Shown in pieces: positions 27,362 to 34,380 of a stretch of 64,000 nt of DNA (position 1 is its first letter; the number at the start of each line of letters is the position of its first letter). The DNA comes from Anoplopoma fimbria (lineage: Eukaryota; Chordata; Actinopteri; Perciformes; Anoplopomatidae), in NCBI RefSeq assembly GCF_027596085.1, contig NC_072449.1:23329522-23393521 (forward strand), written 5' to 3'. The position numbers and the translations under genes were made by a program. Under the pieces are notes generated by a model, which was not told where the DNA came from, searched no databases, and saw only the letters and a program-made list of their open reading frames with translations.

Positions 27362-30300
27362 GGTCTCACCTCTCACTCTTGTGTGCATAGAAGCAGGCTG
27401 AAATTAATGCAGTTTTATTTTGTCTCTGTGCCACTAGCATGAGATTAATAACCCATCTTTTAATTGCATTTTTGTTTTTGGCAGAGCCACACTGGTAAGA
27501 AGGCATAAAAGCCAAGTGAAGAATAGCATCCCCTCAGAGTATAATGAAGTGAAAGAACAGCTTTGGCTACAGCAGACGGCACTGATTGTTGCATTGTCCT
27601 TTAGTGAGGAGGTACTGATTTGTTTATCAACCAAAGGTACTGAAGGGAGGAGATGTTGATGTGGTGTCAAAGAAATGCGACAGCTGAAGAGCTTAATGGC
27701 TCCTGCTTAGTTCTTGCTTTGAATTTTAATCTTTCAAAAGCTTCTGTAAAATTTGTATCCCATTTGTTTAACAAATTGACCCATAAATATATATTTCAAA
27801 TTCAGTAAGAGATTCCGTCTCACCTTGTCGCTGTTGGAGTGATAATTCTGGGAAAGCTGCAGTTTTCAGTTGTCTCCTTTTCTCCTGCGGGTCAGGAGGT
27901 TTGGATGGGCAGCTTCATCTCATAGCTCAGTTTTTCACACAAAGGCAGAAGCAGTTATGTTTTATCATAAGTGATACTTTTCAGCTAATGATGCTCCAGC
28001 GCATCTCCTAAATGATTAATGTTAATTTGAGCAATTAAAGGGAGAAGCACTGGAAAGGATTTTAACTTGAATAATATATCATATCTGGCTATTTATATTA
28101 ATGCATGCTTCTGAGGTGCCTACAGGATTTGGATTGATCATTCTGTGTAGCTTGTGCTTGAGGAGGTATGACAGCAGTACTAACAGAAGTTTGGATCCCA
28201 GCGTTGTCAGCTATTTTCTGCAAATGTTCCCATCCTGAAAATTTCAATTCGTAAATCAGTTTTTTGATGGCCCATCTCTGTCACAGTTTGCTGTATTGTG
28301 TTTCAGGTTAGCAAGGTTCCTACACAGTTAAATAAAGTCCTTAGGTAATACCGAGCCTGAAAAGAGCTGTGTGAATGTGGAAGTTATTCAGTCAGAAATT
28401 GATTATGACTCAGGCTTTAGGGGGAAAAGAAATAACATTAACAATCGCTTCTGTCCGACCTCCACAGTCTGGATGTGACAGTGCTGTGTCTAGGTACATC
28501 AGCTTATTAAACCCAGCTGGAATAACGTGATAGTTTATGATTTAAATGACCAAATAACATGAATTCTTTCATTGTAATCTGAAGAAATGCACAATTTATT
28601 ACGGACGCAAGATACTGTAAAAGTGGAGTTTATGTCAGGAAACAGCAACCAAGCAGGCAATATGTATGCAGGGCTGCAACTCACTATCGACTCGTGTCAT
28701 CACAATGTTCGGTCTTTAGCGGTTCCGAAACAGCTGATCTGCTAATATTAGCATGCTCAACACTGAGAAATACTTCAATATTATAGATCAATCAAGGCCA
28801 AATCTCTTTTAATTTTAAGATCAGAAAGGGGGTAGGCGCCCAGGTTGATGATTACTTGCATCTTTCATTTTTCACTCACAAATAAACTGGAAAAGGGAAC
28901 CTCTTTTCTGGTAAAACAGCTGATCTAAATGTTTGCTTGCTGCTCTTTCTGTGCACACTTTGCTCAGGGATTTGCATGAACATACTGACTGCTCGTTTGC
29001 TTACAGGCATTGCTTAAAGACACTGACAGGAGCTTAAGGGTAATTATGCCTCTTTTTTTTAAAAATCTTTTGTAGAGTAGAAGTTTATAAAGCTGGATGG
29101 TAGATTCAGGATAGTTTGTAATATTATCTTACCTGGCAGGGGCTCAGTCTGATTCCCTAACCTTTACACGCACATAACAAAGGTCAGATGAATTATCAGA
29201 GTTGTAGTTTTAACTGACCAGCTCCAGCTTGAGAGCATAAATACTCTCACTTTATGTTCAGAGTAGAGTTACAAGTGGCTGCCTGTCTAAAGGCTTAATA
29301 ATACACAACATCACTGGTAAAAAAAACACTAAATGGGCCCACAATCACTACCAGACAGGTGAAGTCTAAGAAGGAGAGGTTTGAGAGGGAAAGGACGAGG
29401 CATCGAGGTGAATCTTTGTGTGACCACCCTTTCGTTTAGTATCCTCTCCCTCTAACGTTTCCCAGCTTTTGCAGCCGCGAGTGCAGTTTTGTGGAAACAA
29501 GTAGGCCAGGGCACAAAAGAGCTCAGAAAGGAAATCGCACTGCTTGTGAAATGTGATTGTAAGAAAAAAAAGAAAGAAAAAGAGAGTGGAAATGTGTCAT
29601 TCTGTTTGCCTGAGAAAGCCCTTCGTCTGGCTGGAGCATCCGTGCTGCAGGCTGCATTCAGGCAGGTGGAGATGTGTTTGACTTAATGGCGTGCCGTGGT
29701 GGTTTATTTGTATGCAGTTGCTGCTTTCTGCATGCGTCTCCCCTCTCCTCCTGTGTGGGAGGCTATGATTCACTGCACATGACTCATTCCTCTCTCCCGG
29801 CCTCAGCTCCCAGTGTTTCACCACGGATGCAAACTGTTAAGCAGCACATCACACACATCAGCGTCTCCTGATTGCACACAGACGCACACGGCACCCAAAT
29901 GGGGATCAGGTCCCGGCATTTCATTTCATCAACAGCCACTGTGTATTTAGATCAGTTTAAAAAAAAAAAAGTTTAACAACATATTATGAAGCAACGGGTT
30001 TGGCTGAAAACATTTTTGAAACTGTGGAGATTGAATTCATTCATATCTGCTTGAACAAAGCATGAACAAAAATGTAAACGGTGTCAAGTCCTGCAACCTC
30101 ACCCTGAATAAAACGATGGCACATCAGCATCTGGTTTAAACTTGCTACAACGTCCTAGACAATTTTAATATATAAGTTGACCATACATGGAATATTTTCA
30201 GACTCTTTATTCTATCTTTTAAGACATCAAAGCATTGCTTAAAGGATATACAGGTTCCATGAGGCAAAGTTTGCAGGTGTTGAGCAAAGACAGCTCTGCT

Positions 30301-31565
30301 ATTTGAAAAATTTGACAGTGACTGGAGTCAGAGTTGCCATCACTGTTTTCTTGGCCTCAGCTGTTCAACTGAAACGCCAAATTAAGTTGTTAAATATCTG
30401 TGAAAACGGACAATAATCTAATCTACCTCACTGCTTCACACGCACACCTAAAACTGAATCTGTAGTGCATGTACGGTTTGTAAAGAGCTTCCTTGCACTC
30501 TACTTTTGCAAGGTCTTGGGTTTCTTTGTTTCTCTTTTGACACACATGGTGTACATTTTATTTATTTCACTGCAATGACAGAAATACTTGAATTTAAAAA
30601 AGAATATACTCTATTATAGTCGTTGTATACAATAGTACACAGCCCACCGTAATGAAATGGAAGCTCTGCATTTCTAATCCATCCTAAGCATTGGGAGAAT
30701 TTAGCAGCTTTAAGGCGCCCGAGGAGCATCTTGGGATTCTGTGTCTCGCTCAAGGACACTTCCACATGCGAACAGCAGGAGCCGGGGGAACAAACCACCA
30801 ATGTTGGGGTTAAAGGTCGATCCGCTCCATCACCTGAGCCACAGCTGCCCTAAAATAACAAAGAGATTGTCTTAATGTCTCAAAAAGAGCTTGATGTGTC
30901 ACAGGATGTTGTATCCACTTGGTTTGAATTCGTACATGACGTCATTCATCAGAAAACTTTGCTCATATTCTTAAGATGAATTAAGATGTTATGCCTTTTT
31001 AAGATTATTTATTATTTATACGTACTTTGCATTCTTTTACTTGCACTAGTTCTCTCATACAGTTTTAAGTGAAGTCTTTCCTAGCTGGTATTGCATTCCT
31101 GTAAACCCATGTCTATTAACATGCAACTTGACTGAAATGTACAGCAGTGCTGCGTGTGAATCATGCTGTAAATGAAACGTTGTTGCTCATTTTCAGTATT
31201 CAAACTTTAAACTGTAGAATGATGCGCGGTAACGTTGTTACTAGTGGTTCTCTCAGTTCAGCAGTAGGCACAACAAGTAGCTATAACTTAGAACCGCAGC
31301 GTAAAGGCATAATAAAGTGTCTCACTCCTTGTCTATATCTTCCACATCTCTGCCTCTTCCTCCTGTGTGCGCAGATGGGTTAATAGTCTCTGTGATCCAG
31401 GTGTGTAATATCTCAACCTTTTCACTGTGACAGGCATTCAACTCGGAGACAGACAACTTCAAACTGCTGTACGGAGGCCACCAGTACCACGCCAGCTGTG
31501 CCAATTTCTGGATTAACTGTGTGGAGCCCAAACCCCCCGGCCTCATACTGCCTGACCTGCTCTGA
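3614..31565 (+). CDS. synrg: synergin gamma (AP-1 subunit gamma-binding protein 1), 5'-incomplete, 22 coding exons
   Basis: Synergin gamma is a cytosolic protein that binds the gamma-adaptin ear of the AP-1 clathrin adaptor at the trans-Golgi network and endosomes. Joining the exons listed below gives one frame with consistent phases: 1,450 residues, then TGA at 31563-31565. In order it has a Met/Gln/Gly-rich N-terminus with an 11-Gln run, a charged coiled-coil stretch (about residues 95-135), an EH domain (about 428-505) that binds NPF-type partners in this family, many acidic DFxDF-type motifs (for example 597-600, 701-704, 713-716, about 820-824, 849-853, 922-926), and a highly conserved C-terminal region with Cys/His pairs ending in PDLL. 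The acidic Phe motifs are the known gamma-ear ligands of the family. All introns are GT-AG. The first coding exon and promoter are outside the window. Identity rests on long near-identical stretches remembered from the human protein. Confidence 0.97.
3655..4475 (+). other. synrg intron 2
   Basis: Non-coding. A polypyrimidine run near 4180 and nothing else recognised. Confidence 0.7.
4476..4618 (+). CDS. synrg: synrg exon 3 with polyglutamine run
   Basis: 143 bases between acceptor TCTGCAG and donor GTGAGC. Encodes G-MVPM, then 11 Gln, then GFPMVPVMQPNMQGMMGMN. The part after the Gln run matches the family closely; the Gln run is longer than the three I recall in human. Ends in phase 0. Confidence 0.95.
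4490..4522 (+). repeat. synrg: CAG/CAA run coding 11 glutamines
   Basis: Eleven consecutive Gln codons, six CAG and five CAA, inside synrg exon 3. The CAA interruptions should make the tract more stable than a pure CAG run. The opposite strand reads as a polycysteine frame, which is only a shadow. Confidence 0.95.
4619..4986 (+). other. synrg intron 3
   Basis: 368 bases, non-coding; the frame stays open some way past the exon 3 donor, but that is read-through of intron. Confidence 0.8.
4987..5114 (+). CDS. synrg: synrg exon 4
   Basis: 128 bases; acceptor TCTCACAG, donor GTAAGA overlapping the CAG codon. Encodes GGMAIGMQTPGMQF through QYTADMQKQMAEEHQ. The Met/Gly/Pro-rich segment runs into the charged coiled-coil that follows. 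Phase 0 in, phase 2 out. Confidence 0.95.
5115..5492 (+). other. synrg intron 4
   Basis: 378 bases of non-coding sequence with nothing recognised. Confidence 0.8.
5493..5598 (+). CDS. synrg: synrg exon 5, charged coiled-coil
   Basis: 106 bases; acceptor CCCTTTAG, donor GTGAGT. Encodes KRLEQQQKMLEEDRKRR followed by QFEEQKQKLRLLSSVKPK, a Glu/Lys/Arg/Gln-rich helix almost identical to human. It ends in phase 0. Confidence 0.96.
5704..5815 (+). CDS. synrg: synrg exon 6
   Basis: 112 bases; acceptor GTACTCAG, donor GTACCT. Encodes TGEKSRDDALEAIKGNLDGF then SRDAKMYPTSSSQTKKP, near-identical to the human block. Ends in phase 1, as do the ends of exons 7 and 8, so those two are symmetrical. Confidence 0.96.
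5816..6368 (+). other. synrg intron 6
   Basis: 553 bases, non-coding, nothing recognised apart from the strong acceptor of exon 7. Confidence 0.8.
6369..6797 (+). CDS. synrg: synrg exon 7, cassette-type exon with two EFSDF motifs
   Basis: 429 bases (143 codons), phase 1 at both ends, so it can be skipped without a frameshift. Acceptor TTTTTGCAG, donor GTAACT. Encodes a Ser/Pro-rich linker carrying two acidic Phe motifs, NDEFSDFQGPV (residues 198-208) and DDDEFSDFVQGPL (246-258). These are the gamma-adaptin-ear ligand type. From memory, a human isoform has one EFSDFMQGPVE at this place and others lack the exon. Confidence 0.9.
6798..7590 (+). other. synrg intron 7
   Basis: 793 bases, non-coding. 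Short open frames on both strands have no splice or homology support. Confidence 0.8.
7591..7869 (+). CDS. synrg: synrg exon 8
   Basis: 279 bases; acceptor CCCTCTAG, donor GTGAGA, phase 1-1. Begins GPSLEEKLFSSCNFT, matching human GPSLEEKFLVSCDIS, and ends in a Ser/Pro/Ala-rich low-complexity stretch. Also frame-neutral if skipped. Confidence 0.93.
7870..8995 (+). other. synrg intron 8 with TG tract near its 3' end
   Basis: 1.1 kb, non-coding. A TG microsatellite of about ten units (8958-8977) lies just upstream of the exon 9 acceptor. Confidence 0.8.
8958..8977 (+). repeat. (TG)n microsatellite beside the exon 9 acceptor
   Basis: About ten TG units ending 18 bases before the acceptor, within the region normally used by the polypyrimidine tract. 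Confidence 0.9.
8996..9073 (+). CDS. synrg: synrg exon 9, lead-in to the EH domain
   Basis: 78 bases; acceptor GACAGCAG, donor GTAAAC, phase 1-1. Encodes GVGVYPQQEHIQPMLPAWLY then NDSLIP, matching the segment before the EH domain in human. A TG microsatellite lies 18 bases upstream of the acceptor (see findings). Confidence 0.93.
9258..9454 (+). CDS. synrg: synrg exon 10, EH domain core
   Basis: 197 bases; acceptor TTTCCTCAG, donor GTAAAC. Encodes EMFKKVFEFTMTPAGIDTAN through the signature LYPILMSSGLPREALGQIW and the TKEELYTVLALIGVAQ helix. This is the EH (Eps15-homology) fold; the Leu-Gly-Gln-Ile-Trp segment forms the conserved peptide-binding region. Confidence 0.97.
9455..10803 (+). other. 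synrg intron 10, carrying a degraded LINE piece
   Basis: 1.35 kb, non-coding, containing the antisense reverse-transcriptase remnant listed at 10150-10345; the rest shows nothing. Confidence 0.8.
10150..10345 (-). mobile_element. L1-type LINE reverse-transcriptase remnant
   Basis: Read on the minus strand, this gives EIITLQTLTQMPNYKAQGPG then GFSVKFLEYIKTLNT. The pattern 'lysine-alanine-x-glycine-proline-x-glycine-phenylalanine ... E/K-F-x-x-x' is the K-x-PGPDGF block of L1-clade reverse transcriptases, here decayed (PGPDGF became QGPGGF). Ends are approximate; flanking sequence on either side is too degraded to place. Lies antisense inside synrg intron 10. Confidence 0.6.
10804..11055 (+). 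CDS. synrg: synrg exon 11, Met/Pro/Ala-rich linker
   Basis: 252 bases (84 codons), phase 0-0; acceptor TTGTTTCAG, donor GTAACA. Encodes SGLPAMNVEILSQFPSPPVP, then a low-complexity Met/Ala/Pro region. The start aligns with human RGVPAMSPDALNQFPAAPIP; the rest is poorly conserved. Confidence 0.9.
11140..11279 (+). CDS. synrg: synrg exon 12, DDDFQDF motif
   Basis: 140 bases; acceptor TCGGCTCAG, donor GTAATG. Encodes GPKADDDDFQDFQEAPKAG, aligned to human EEDDFQDFQDASKSG. Residues 597-600 form a gamma-ear-type DFxDF motif, followed by a weaker SFTEFQ. Confidence 0.95.
11280..12299 (+). other. synrg intron 12
   Basis: 1.0 kb of AT-rich non-coding DNA; nothing recognised. Confidence 0.8.
12300..12424 (+). 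CDS. synrg: synrg exon 13
   Basis: 125 bases; acceptor TACCTGCAG, donor GTACCT. Encodes SAPAMLTPVSGSSSASVTSS then DKYAVFKQLSVDPP. The DKYAVFK block is conserved and recurs in exons 14 (DKYSVFRQL) and 15 (DKYDVFKQLS), an internal repeat of the protein. Confidence 0.93.
12425..12928 (+). other. synrg intron 13
   Basis: 504 bases, non-coding, nothing recognised. Confidence 0.8.
12929..12991 (+). CDS. synrg: synrg exon 14
   Basis: 63 bases (21 codons), phase 1-1; acceptor TGATCCAG, donor GTAAGA. Encodes DIGDKYSVFRQLEQPADKKT, matching human GDKYSAFRELEQTAENK. Small and frame-neutral. Confidence 0.93.
12992..14886 (+). other. synrg intron 14 with an inverted-repeat element
   Basis: 1.9 kb, non-coding. 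Holds a rejected microexon candidate (13305-13339) and the inverted-repeat segment at 14083-14336. Confidence 0.75.
14083..14336. repeat. 254-bp segment bounded by imperfect inverted repeats
   Basis: The left arm begins CAGGGTGTCCATTAAGGA (14083-14100); the reverse complement of the right arm (14317-14336) begins CAGGGTGTCAATCATTAGGA. A short non-autonomous DNA transposon is possible, since hAT elements often begin CAG-G, but I see no matching 8-base target duplication. Confidence 0.4.
14887..15849 (+). CDS. synrg: synrg exon 15, largest exon, five acidic Phe motifs
   Basis: 963 bases, phase 1-1; acceptor TTCGCAG, donor GTGAGG. Encodes residues 699-1018. Motifs in order: GFADF (700-704), DGFTDFKTADSVSPL (712-726), DDFGDF (about 820), DDFADF (about 849), DKYDVFKQLSLEG, and DDFADFQSSKF (about 922). 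It ends with the very conserved EDSASVKSLDLPSIGGSS and GDLKHVMSDSSLDLP blocks. This is the main AP-1-binding region of the family. Confidence 0.96.
16097..16169 (+). repeat. TTATTTATTAG tandem repeat
   Basis: About five to six units of the 11-base TTATTTATTAG and its shortened variants. Confidence 0.9.
17503..17860 (+). repeat. teleost interspersed repeat, two diverged copies, with T run and GACA microsatellite
   Basis: A 21-base T run is followed by a unit including CATACTTGACACTGCAC and AGCAATACACCCACC, then (GACA)n at 17615-17645, then a second diverged unit (about 17758-17845) with ACATTGCACGTCC and AGCAATACACCCAAG. I recognise the CAATACACCCACC ... GACAGACAG pattern as recurrent in fish genomes, but cannot name its class. 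Confidence 0.6.
21276..21827 (+). CDS. synrg: synrg exon 16
   Basis: 552 bases, phase 1-1; acceptor GTCATTACAG, donor GTGAGT. Begins EGDDLKFDPFGTSGLSTL, then SSYDWSDREE (human TSYDWSDRDD). Further acidic Phe motifs are FEAFADFG, EDDFGDFAS and SDEFGAFHGDKPKFGKSDFL. Ends SSEEMIKNELATFDLSVQ, almost identical to human. Confidence 0.95.
21828..23084 (+). other. synrg intron 16
   Basis: 1.26 kb, non-coding. A G-rich patch near 22730-22765 and a short CACACA run; nothing else recognised. Confidence 0.8.
23085..23248 (+). CDS. synrg: synrg exon 17
   Basis: 164 bases; acceptor TTGTCTCAG, donor GTGAGG. Encodes GSHKRSHSLGDKEIGRSPPS, then EQPFRDRSNTLSEKPALPVI and RDKYKDLTGEVE. Closely matches human. 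A basic Ser-rich start makes phosphorylation likely, by inference only. Confidence 0.96.
23390..23443 (+). CDS. synrg: synrg exon 18
   Basis: 54 bases, phase 0-0; acceptor GTTGCAG, donor GTTTGT (non-consensus T at +3). Encodes ESERYAYEWQRCLENALE; human has ENERYAYEWQRCLGSALN here. Confidence 0.95.
23444..24114 (+). other. synrg intron 18 with interspersed repeat
   Basis: 671 bases, of which about 250 belong to the repeat listed at 23630-23875. Confidence 0.8.
23630..23875 (+). repeat. percomorph interspersed repeat
   Basis: Contains GAGGATCTTGATTCTACTTT, GGAGACTCTAGGAACCACAA, CCAATAAGGGCTTTGT and GGATTTTTACAGCGAGCCAG, a phrase order I recognise from many percomorph genomes. Class not known to me; boundaries approximate. 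Confidence 0.65.
24115..24211 (+). CDS. synrg: synrg exon 19
   Basis: 97 bases; acceptor CACATTAAG, donor GTGAGG. Encodes VITKANNILNSISSSSVCTE then VIQSAQGMEYLLG, near-identical to human. A long CA microsatellite starts 15 bases after the donor. Confidence 0.96.
24227..24312 (+). repeat. (CA)n microsatellite
   Basis: About 43 CA units with one AAGC interruption, starting 15 bases after the exon 19 donor; it dominates the 410-base intron 19. Confidence 0.97.
24622..24770 (+). CDS. synrg: synrg exon 20
   Basis: 149 bases; acceptor CTCTGACAG, donor GTAAGA. Encodes VVEVYRVTRRVELGIKATAV then CSEKLQQLLKDISRVWNNLM and GFMSLAKLA. One of the most conserved helical parts of the C-terminal region. Confidence 0.96.
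24771..25443 (+). other. synrg intron 20 ending in a 40-T run
   Basis: 673 bases, non-coding. Ends with an uninterrupted T run (25390-25429) and a TGCGTGTGTGTAG acceptor. Confidence 0.85.
25390..25429 (+). repeat. 40-base T homopolymer
   Basis: An unbroken T run directly upstream of the exon 21 acceptor; its length may be unreliable in an assembly. Confidence 0.9.
25444..25554 (+). CDS. synrg: synrg exon 21, C-x2-C pair
   Basis: 111 bases, phase 0-0; acceptor GTGTGTGTAG after a 40-base T run, donor GTTTGT. Encodes PDESSLDFSSCILRHGIKNA then KELACGVCLLNVDARSK. CGVC is the first half of a probable zinc-binding set completed in exon 23. Confidence 0.95.
25685..25723 (+). CDS. synrg: synrg exon 22, 39-base exon
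   Basis: 39 bases (13 codons), phase 0-0; acceptor TTTTACAG, donor GTATGA. Encodes SKEESTIGRLFKR. It sits where human has a divergent Lys/Glu-rich stretch between the CGVC block and AFNSETD. Because it is short and frame-neutral it may be alternatively spliced; the frame works with or without it. Confidence 0.75.
27272..27359 (+). repeat. (CA)n microsatellite
   Basis: About 44 CA units with two AAACA interruptions near the left end. Confidence 0.97.
30719..30852 (-). mobile_element. tRNA-derived SINE-like repeat
   Basis: On the minus strand it begins GGGCAGCTGTGGCTCAGG, with TGGCTCAGGTGATGG resembling a pol III A box. About 50 bases later GGTTTGTTCCC is a decayed B box (consensus GGTTCGATCCC). 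It continues through AAGTGTCCTTGAGCGAGACA, a phrase I recognise in a widespread fish repeat. The decayed B box suggests an old copy. Confidence 0.65.
31434..31565 (+). CDS. synrg: synrg last coding exon (exon 23) with stop
   Basis: Acceptor ACTGTGACAG, then AFNSETDNFKLLYGGHQYHA and SCANFWINCVEPKPPGLILP, ending DLL and TGA at 31563-31565. HASC and the later Cys (H-x2-C-x5-C) pair with CGVC of exon 21 as a likely metal site. The C-terminus is nearly identical to the human protein, which fixes the stop. Confidence 0.97.
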   Translation, partial: AFNSETDNFKLLYGGHQYHASCANFWINCVEPKPPGLILPDLL

Positions 31566-32520
31566 GCTCTGGGCTGCGGCTGCCATGGCAACAGGTTATA
31601 GGCTTATCAACATCAGATAGGTAGAGCTACGAGGCGCCACGCACTGCACAGGCTGCCACCTTGGACTGAGAGAAGGTCGCTTAAAGTCACTGGATTCCTC
31701 TGTTATTCTGTATTTTATCTCTTTTGTCTCAACTCAGCTGTCACTCAGATCTGGTGATGTGTTAAAAGCTTTTGTATAAATATTTAACATCTACGTTGTT
31801 ATTGTCACTCATTTGTTCTTAGACATAAATGACCTAAACCCAGGTCAGCTGTATAGGTCATATTTAAATCGGTTATGAACAATGCGTTAAACACATTTTT
31901 TCACTGCGGAAAAAAAGTTAATTAATCAATAATCACTTGTCAGTGACTCATATTTAAATTATTAGGTGTGCAATATAGGATGTGGAGTTTTTAATGTCAC
32001 TAGTTGCTTCTGTTTGAGAGGTTTTTATTCACGACTTCCTTCCTTTTCACCGAGCCAGAGCTGTTGAATCATAATCCTATTATTGAACTTGAATTACATT
32101 TGTGGGTCAGGTCTGTTTGATGAAACTCTGTGGCTGTTTTGGTTTTATTATGTAATCTGTAATCTTTAACATTCAAACTGAGGCTGGTGTTATACGTTTT
32201 CCTGAATTGTGTTGAATTGACAGCTTTGAATGTTTTTGCACGGTTGAGGAGATTTCAGCACCTCCAGGGGTATTTAAAATGTATATTTTATAGGGGAAAA
32301 GGGATTTGTGATTTGGGGTCCTGAAGTGAATCATCTTAACGGTATTGTTTTTGTGTCTTGGTGTTGTGTGCAACTAGAGCTGAAGGTCATGAAAAAGTTG
32401 ACTGATTCTGAATAGAAATTGCAGCAGCACTTTTTCTATATTACAGTGTTATGCTGTAGCATTGTAATTATGACTAACTGTAATGTGAATGTGATGTAAA
32501 TAAATAAGCAAACTGTTTAT
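31566..32520 (+). other. synrg: synrg 3' untranslated region
   Basis: AT-rich sequence after the synrg stop, without a convincing ORF. The end is inferred from the polyadenylation signal at 32499-32504, placing cleavage about 10-30 bases later. Confidence 0.75.
32499..32504 (+). promoter_or_regulatory. synrg: polyadenylation signal AATAAA for synrg
   Basis: Canonical AATAAA in a run of overlapping TAAA units, 930 bases after the stop codon. It is followed by a T-rich stretch (32529-32560) that could be the downstream element. Confidence 0.7.
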
Positions 32521-32929
32521 TATAAGTGTCGTAGATTATTTTATTTTCCAGATTTTTTTAATGGCTGTCTAAAAACAATATTCACATTCGTACATTAAGT
32601 AGTTTTTTTTTTTTTTTTTTTATCACTGTAAAAAGTGTTTGCTAACAAGTGATTCAGTCAGCTCAGCAACCGTTGTACTGTGTGCATAGAGCTGTAATAA
32701 GGGCGACACTCTGAATATTAAAAGGAGGAGGGGGTTTTTCTTAAAATGATGTCTCTAAAATTTAAAATCACTAGAGCAAAAGTGTAAGGAATGATTTTAG
32801 TCTTCTCTGACGTAAGCTGCAGACTTTAGCATGCACGGCTGAATGGGTTGCTGGTGTTCATTTGACCAAATTCATTGGTGGTCCATCGGTCTGTAGGATT
32901 TCATCATGTTATAATATGATTTTTTTTAA

Positions 32930-34218
32930 GGCTTTTTGATGGTAAACTATGATTTTAATGACTTTTCCAAAATGTTATACAAAGACTTTTTATATTTTTT
33001 TCCTGACATTTTTCAACATGTTATACTATGACTTTTAAACATAATACCGTGACTTTTTTATGACTTTTTTCAACATGCTATACGATGACATCTTCATTAC
33101 TTTTGTGGACATGCTATACTATGACTTTTTTTACGACTTTTTTCAACATGCTGTACTAACATGCTATACTATGACTTCTTTTAAACGTAAAACCATGACA
33201 TTTTTATGACTTTTTTCAACATGTTATACAATATATTTCCACTTTCCTAGACATGCTGTGCTGAGACATATGACTTTTTTTTATCACTTTTCAACATGCT
33301 ATACTATGACATTTTTATGACTTTTTTCAACATGCTATATTATGACTTTTTATTTCAACATGCTATACAATACCTTTTTTTCCACTTTCCTAGACATGCT
33401 GTGCTGGGTCTATTTTCTTACTTTTTTTTTTTTTTTTTTTTCAACAATCTATATCATGACCTTTGATCACTTTTTGACAGGCTATACTATGACTTTTTAT
33501 GATTTTTTTCGACATGCTATAATATGACGTTTTTATGACTTTTTGGAACATGTTATACTATGACATCATTACTTTTTTCGACATGCTATGCTATGACTTT
33601 TTTGACTTGCTATACGTTGAATTTCTTAGGGCTTTTTCTTTACATACAACACTGACTTTTTGTTATACCTCGACTTTTTTGACAGTTTTTTCGACAACCA
33701 ATACAATGACTTTCTTATGACTTTTTTTTGACATGCTATACCATACATATTTTTTTAATATGCTGTACCATGACTTTTAAAGATTTTTTTCCACATGGAA
33801 TTTTATGACTTTTTAATTCGTTTTTTTCACATGCTATACTATGATGGTATAAAACATGCTATACAACAACTTTCTTAATTACTTTTTTGACATTCTATAC
33901 CATGACTTTTCAAGATTTTTTTCAACTTTTCCTTTTTATGACTTTTTTCCAACATAGTGTTAAATGGCATTTTTACTTGTAATACTTTGTATTTTAATAC
34001 TTTTTTCAACATGCTATTCTATCACTTTTTCGTGACTTTTTTCAACATACTAAACTAATTCATTTTTTTGACTTTTTTCAACATACTGTACAATGACTTT
34101 TTTTTATTCATGCTATTCTTTGACTTTTATGTACATTTTTTCACATGACATACTCTTTTATTACTTTTTCAGAATTTTTTATTACACACTATACTATGAC
34201 TTGTTATGACTTTGTTAT
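32930..34218. repeat. degenerate AT-rich tandem array
   Basis: About 1.3 kb built from variants of ACATGCTATACTATGACTTT plus T-rich spacers such as TTATGACTTTTTTCA. The core ATGCTATAC occurs, with small changes, at least ten times. Unit spacing varies from about 22 to 50 bases, so it is an old, irregular satellite-like array. Short open frames inside it are by-products. Confidence 0.9.
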
Positions 34219-34227
34219 GACTTGGTG

Positions 34228-34380
34228 GTTCCCCCTATTCCCAGTCTTTATGCTAAGTTTAGCTTAACAGCTTTTGACATTAGCTTCATGTACAGACGTG
34301 AGTATCGACCGTCTCATCTAACTCTAGTCAAGAAAGAAAATAACCTTTTTTCCAAAATATCAAACTTTTTATTTTACACA
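34228..34380 (+). repeat. percomorph interspersed repeat, copy 1
   Basis: Contains CCCAGTCTTTATGCTAAG, CATCTAACTCTAGTCAAGAA and CAAAATATCAAAC, the end of a very common percomorph repeat. It abuts the tandem array. The same family recurs at 58.6 and 59.3 kb. Confidence 0.7.

Larger units (their letters stand above)
25724..31433 (+). other. synrg intron 22 (5.7 kb)
   Basis: The largest synrg intron in the window. Contains a G-rich patch at about 25,770-25,825, a (CA)n array (27272-27359), a GC-richer stretch at 26.76-27.24 kb with overlapping open frames and no known homology, and a tRNA-derived SINE (30.7-30.85 kb). Confidence 0.8.

Noticed and set aside
33342..33720. Phe/Tyr/Met-rich short ORFs
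   Set aside because: They lie within the degenerate tandem array and follow its period.
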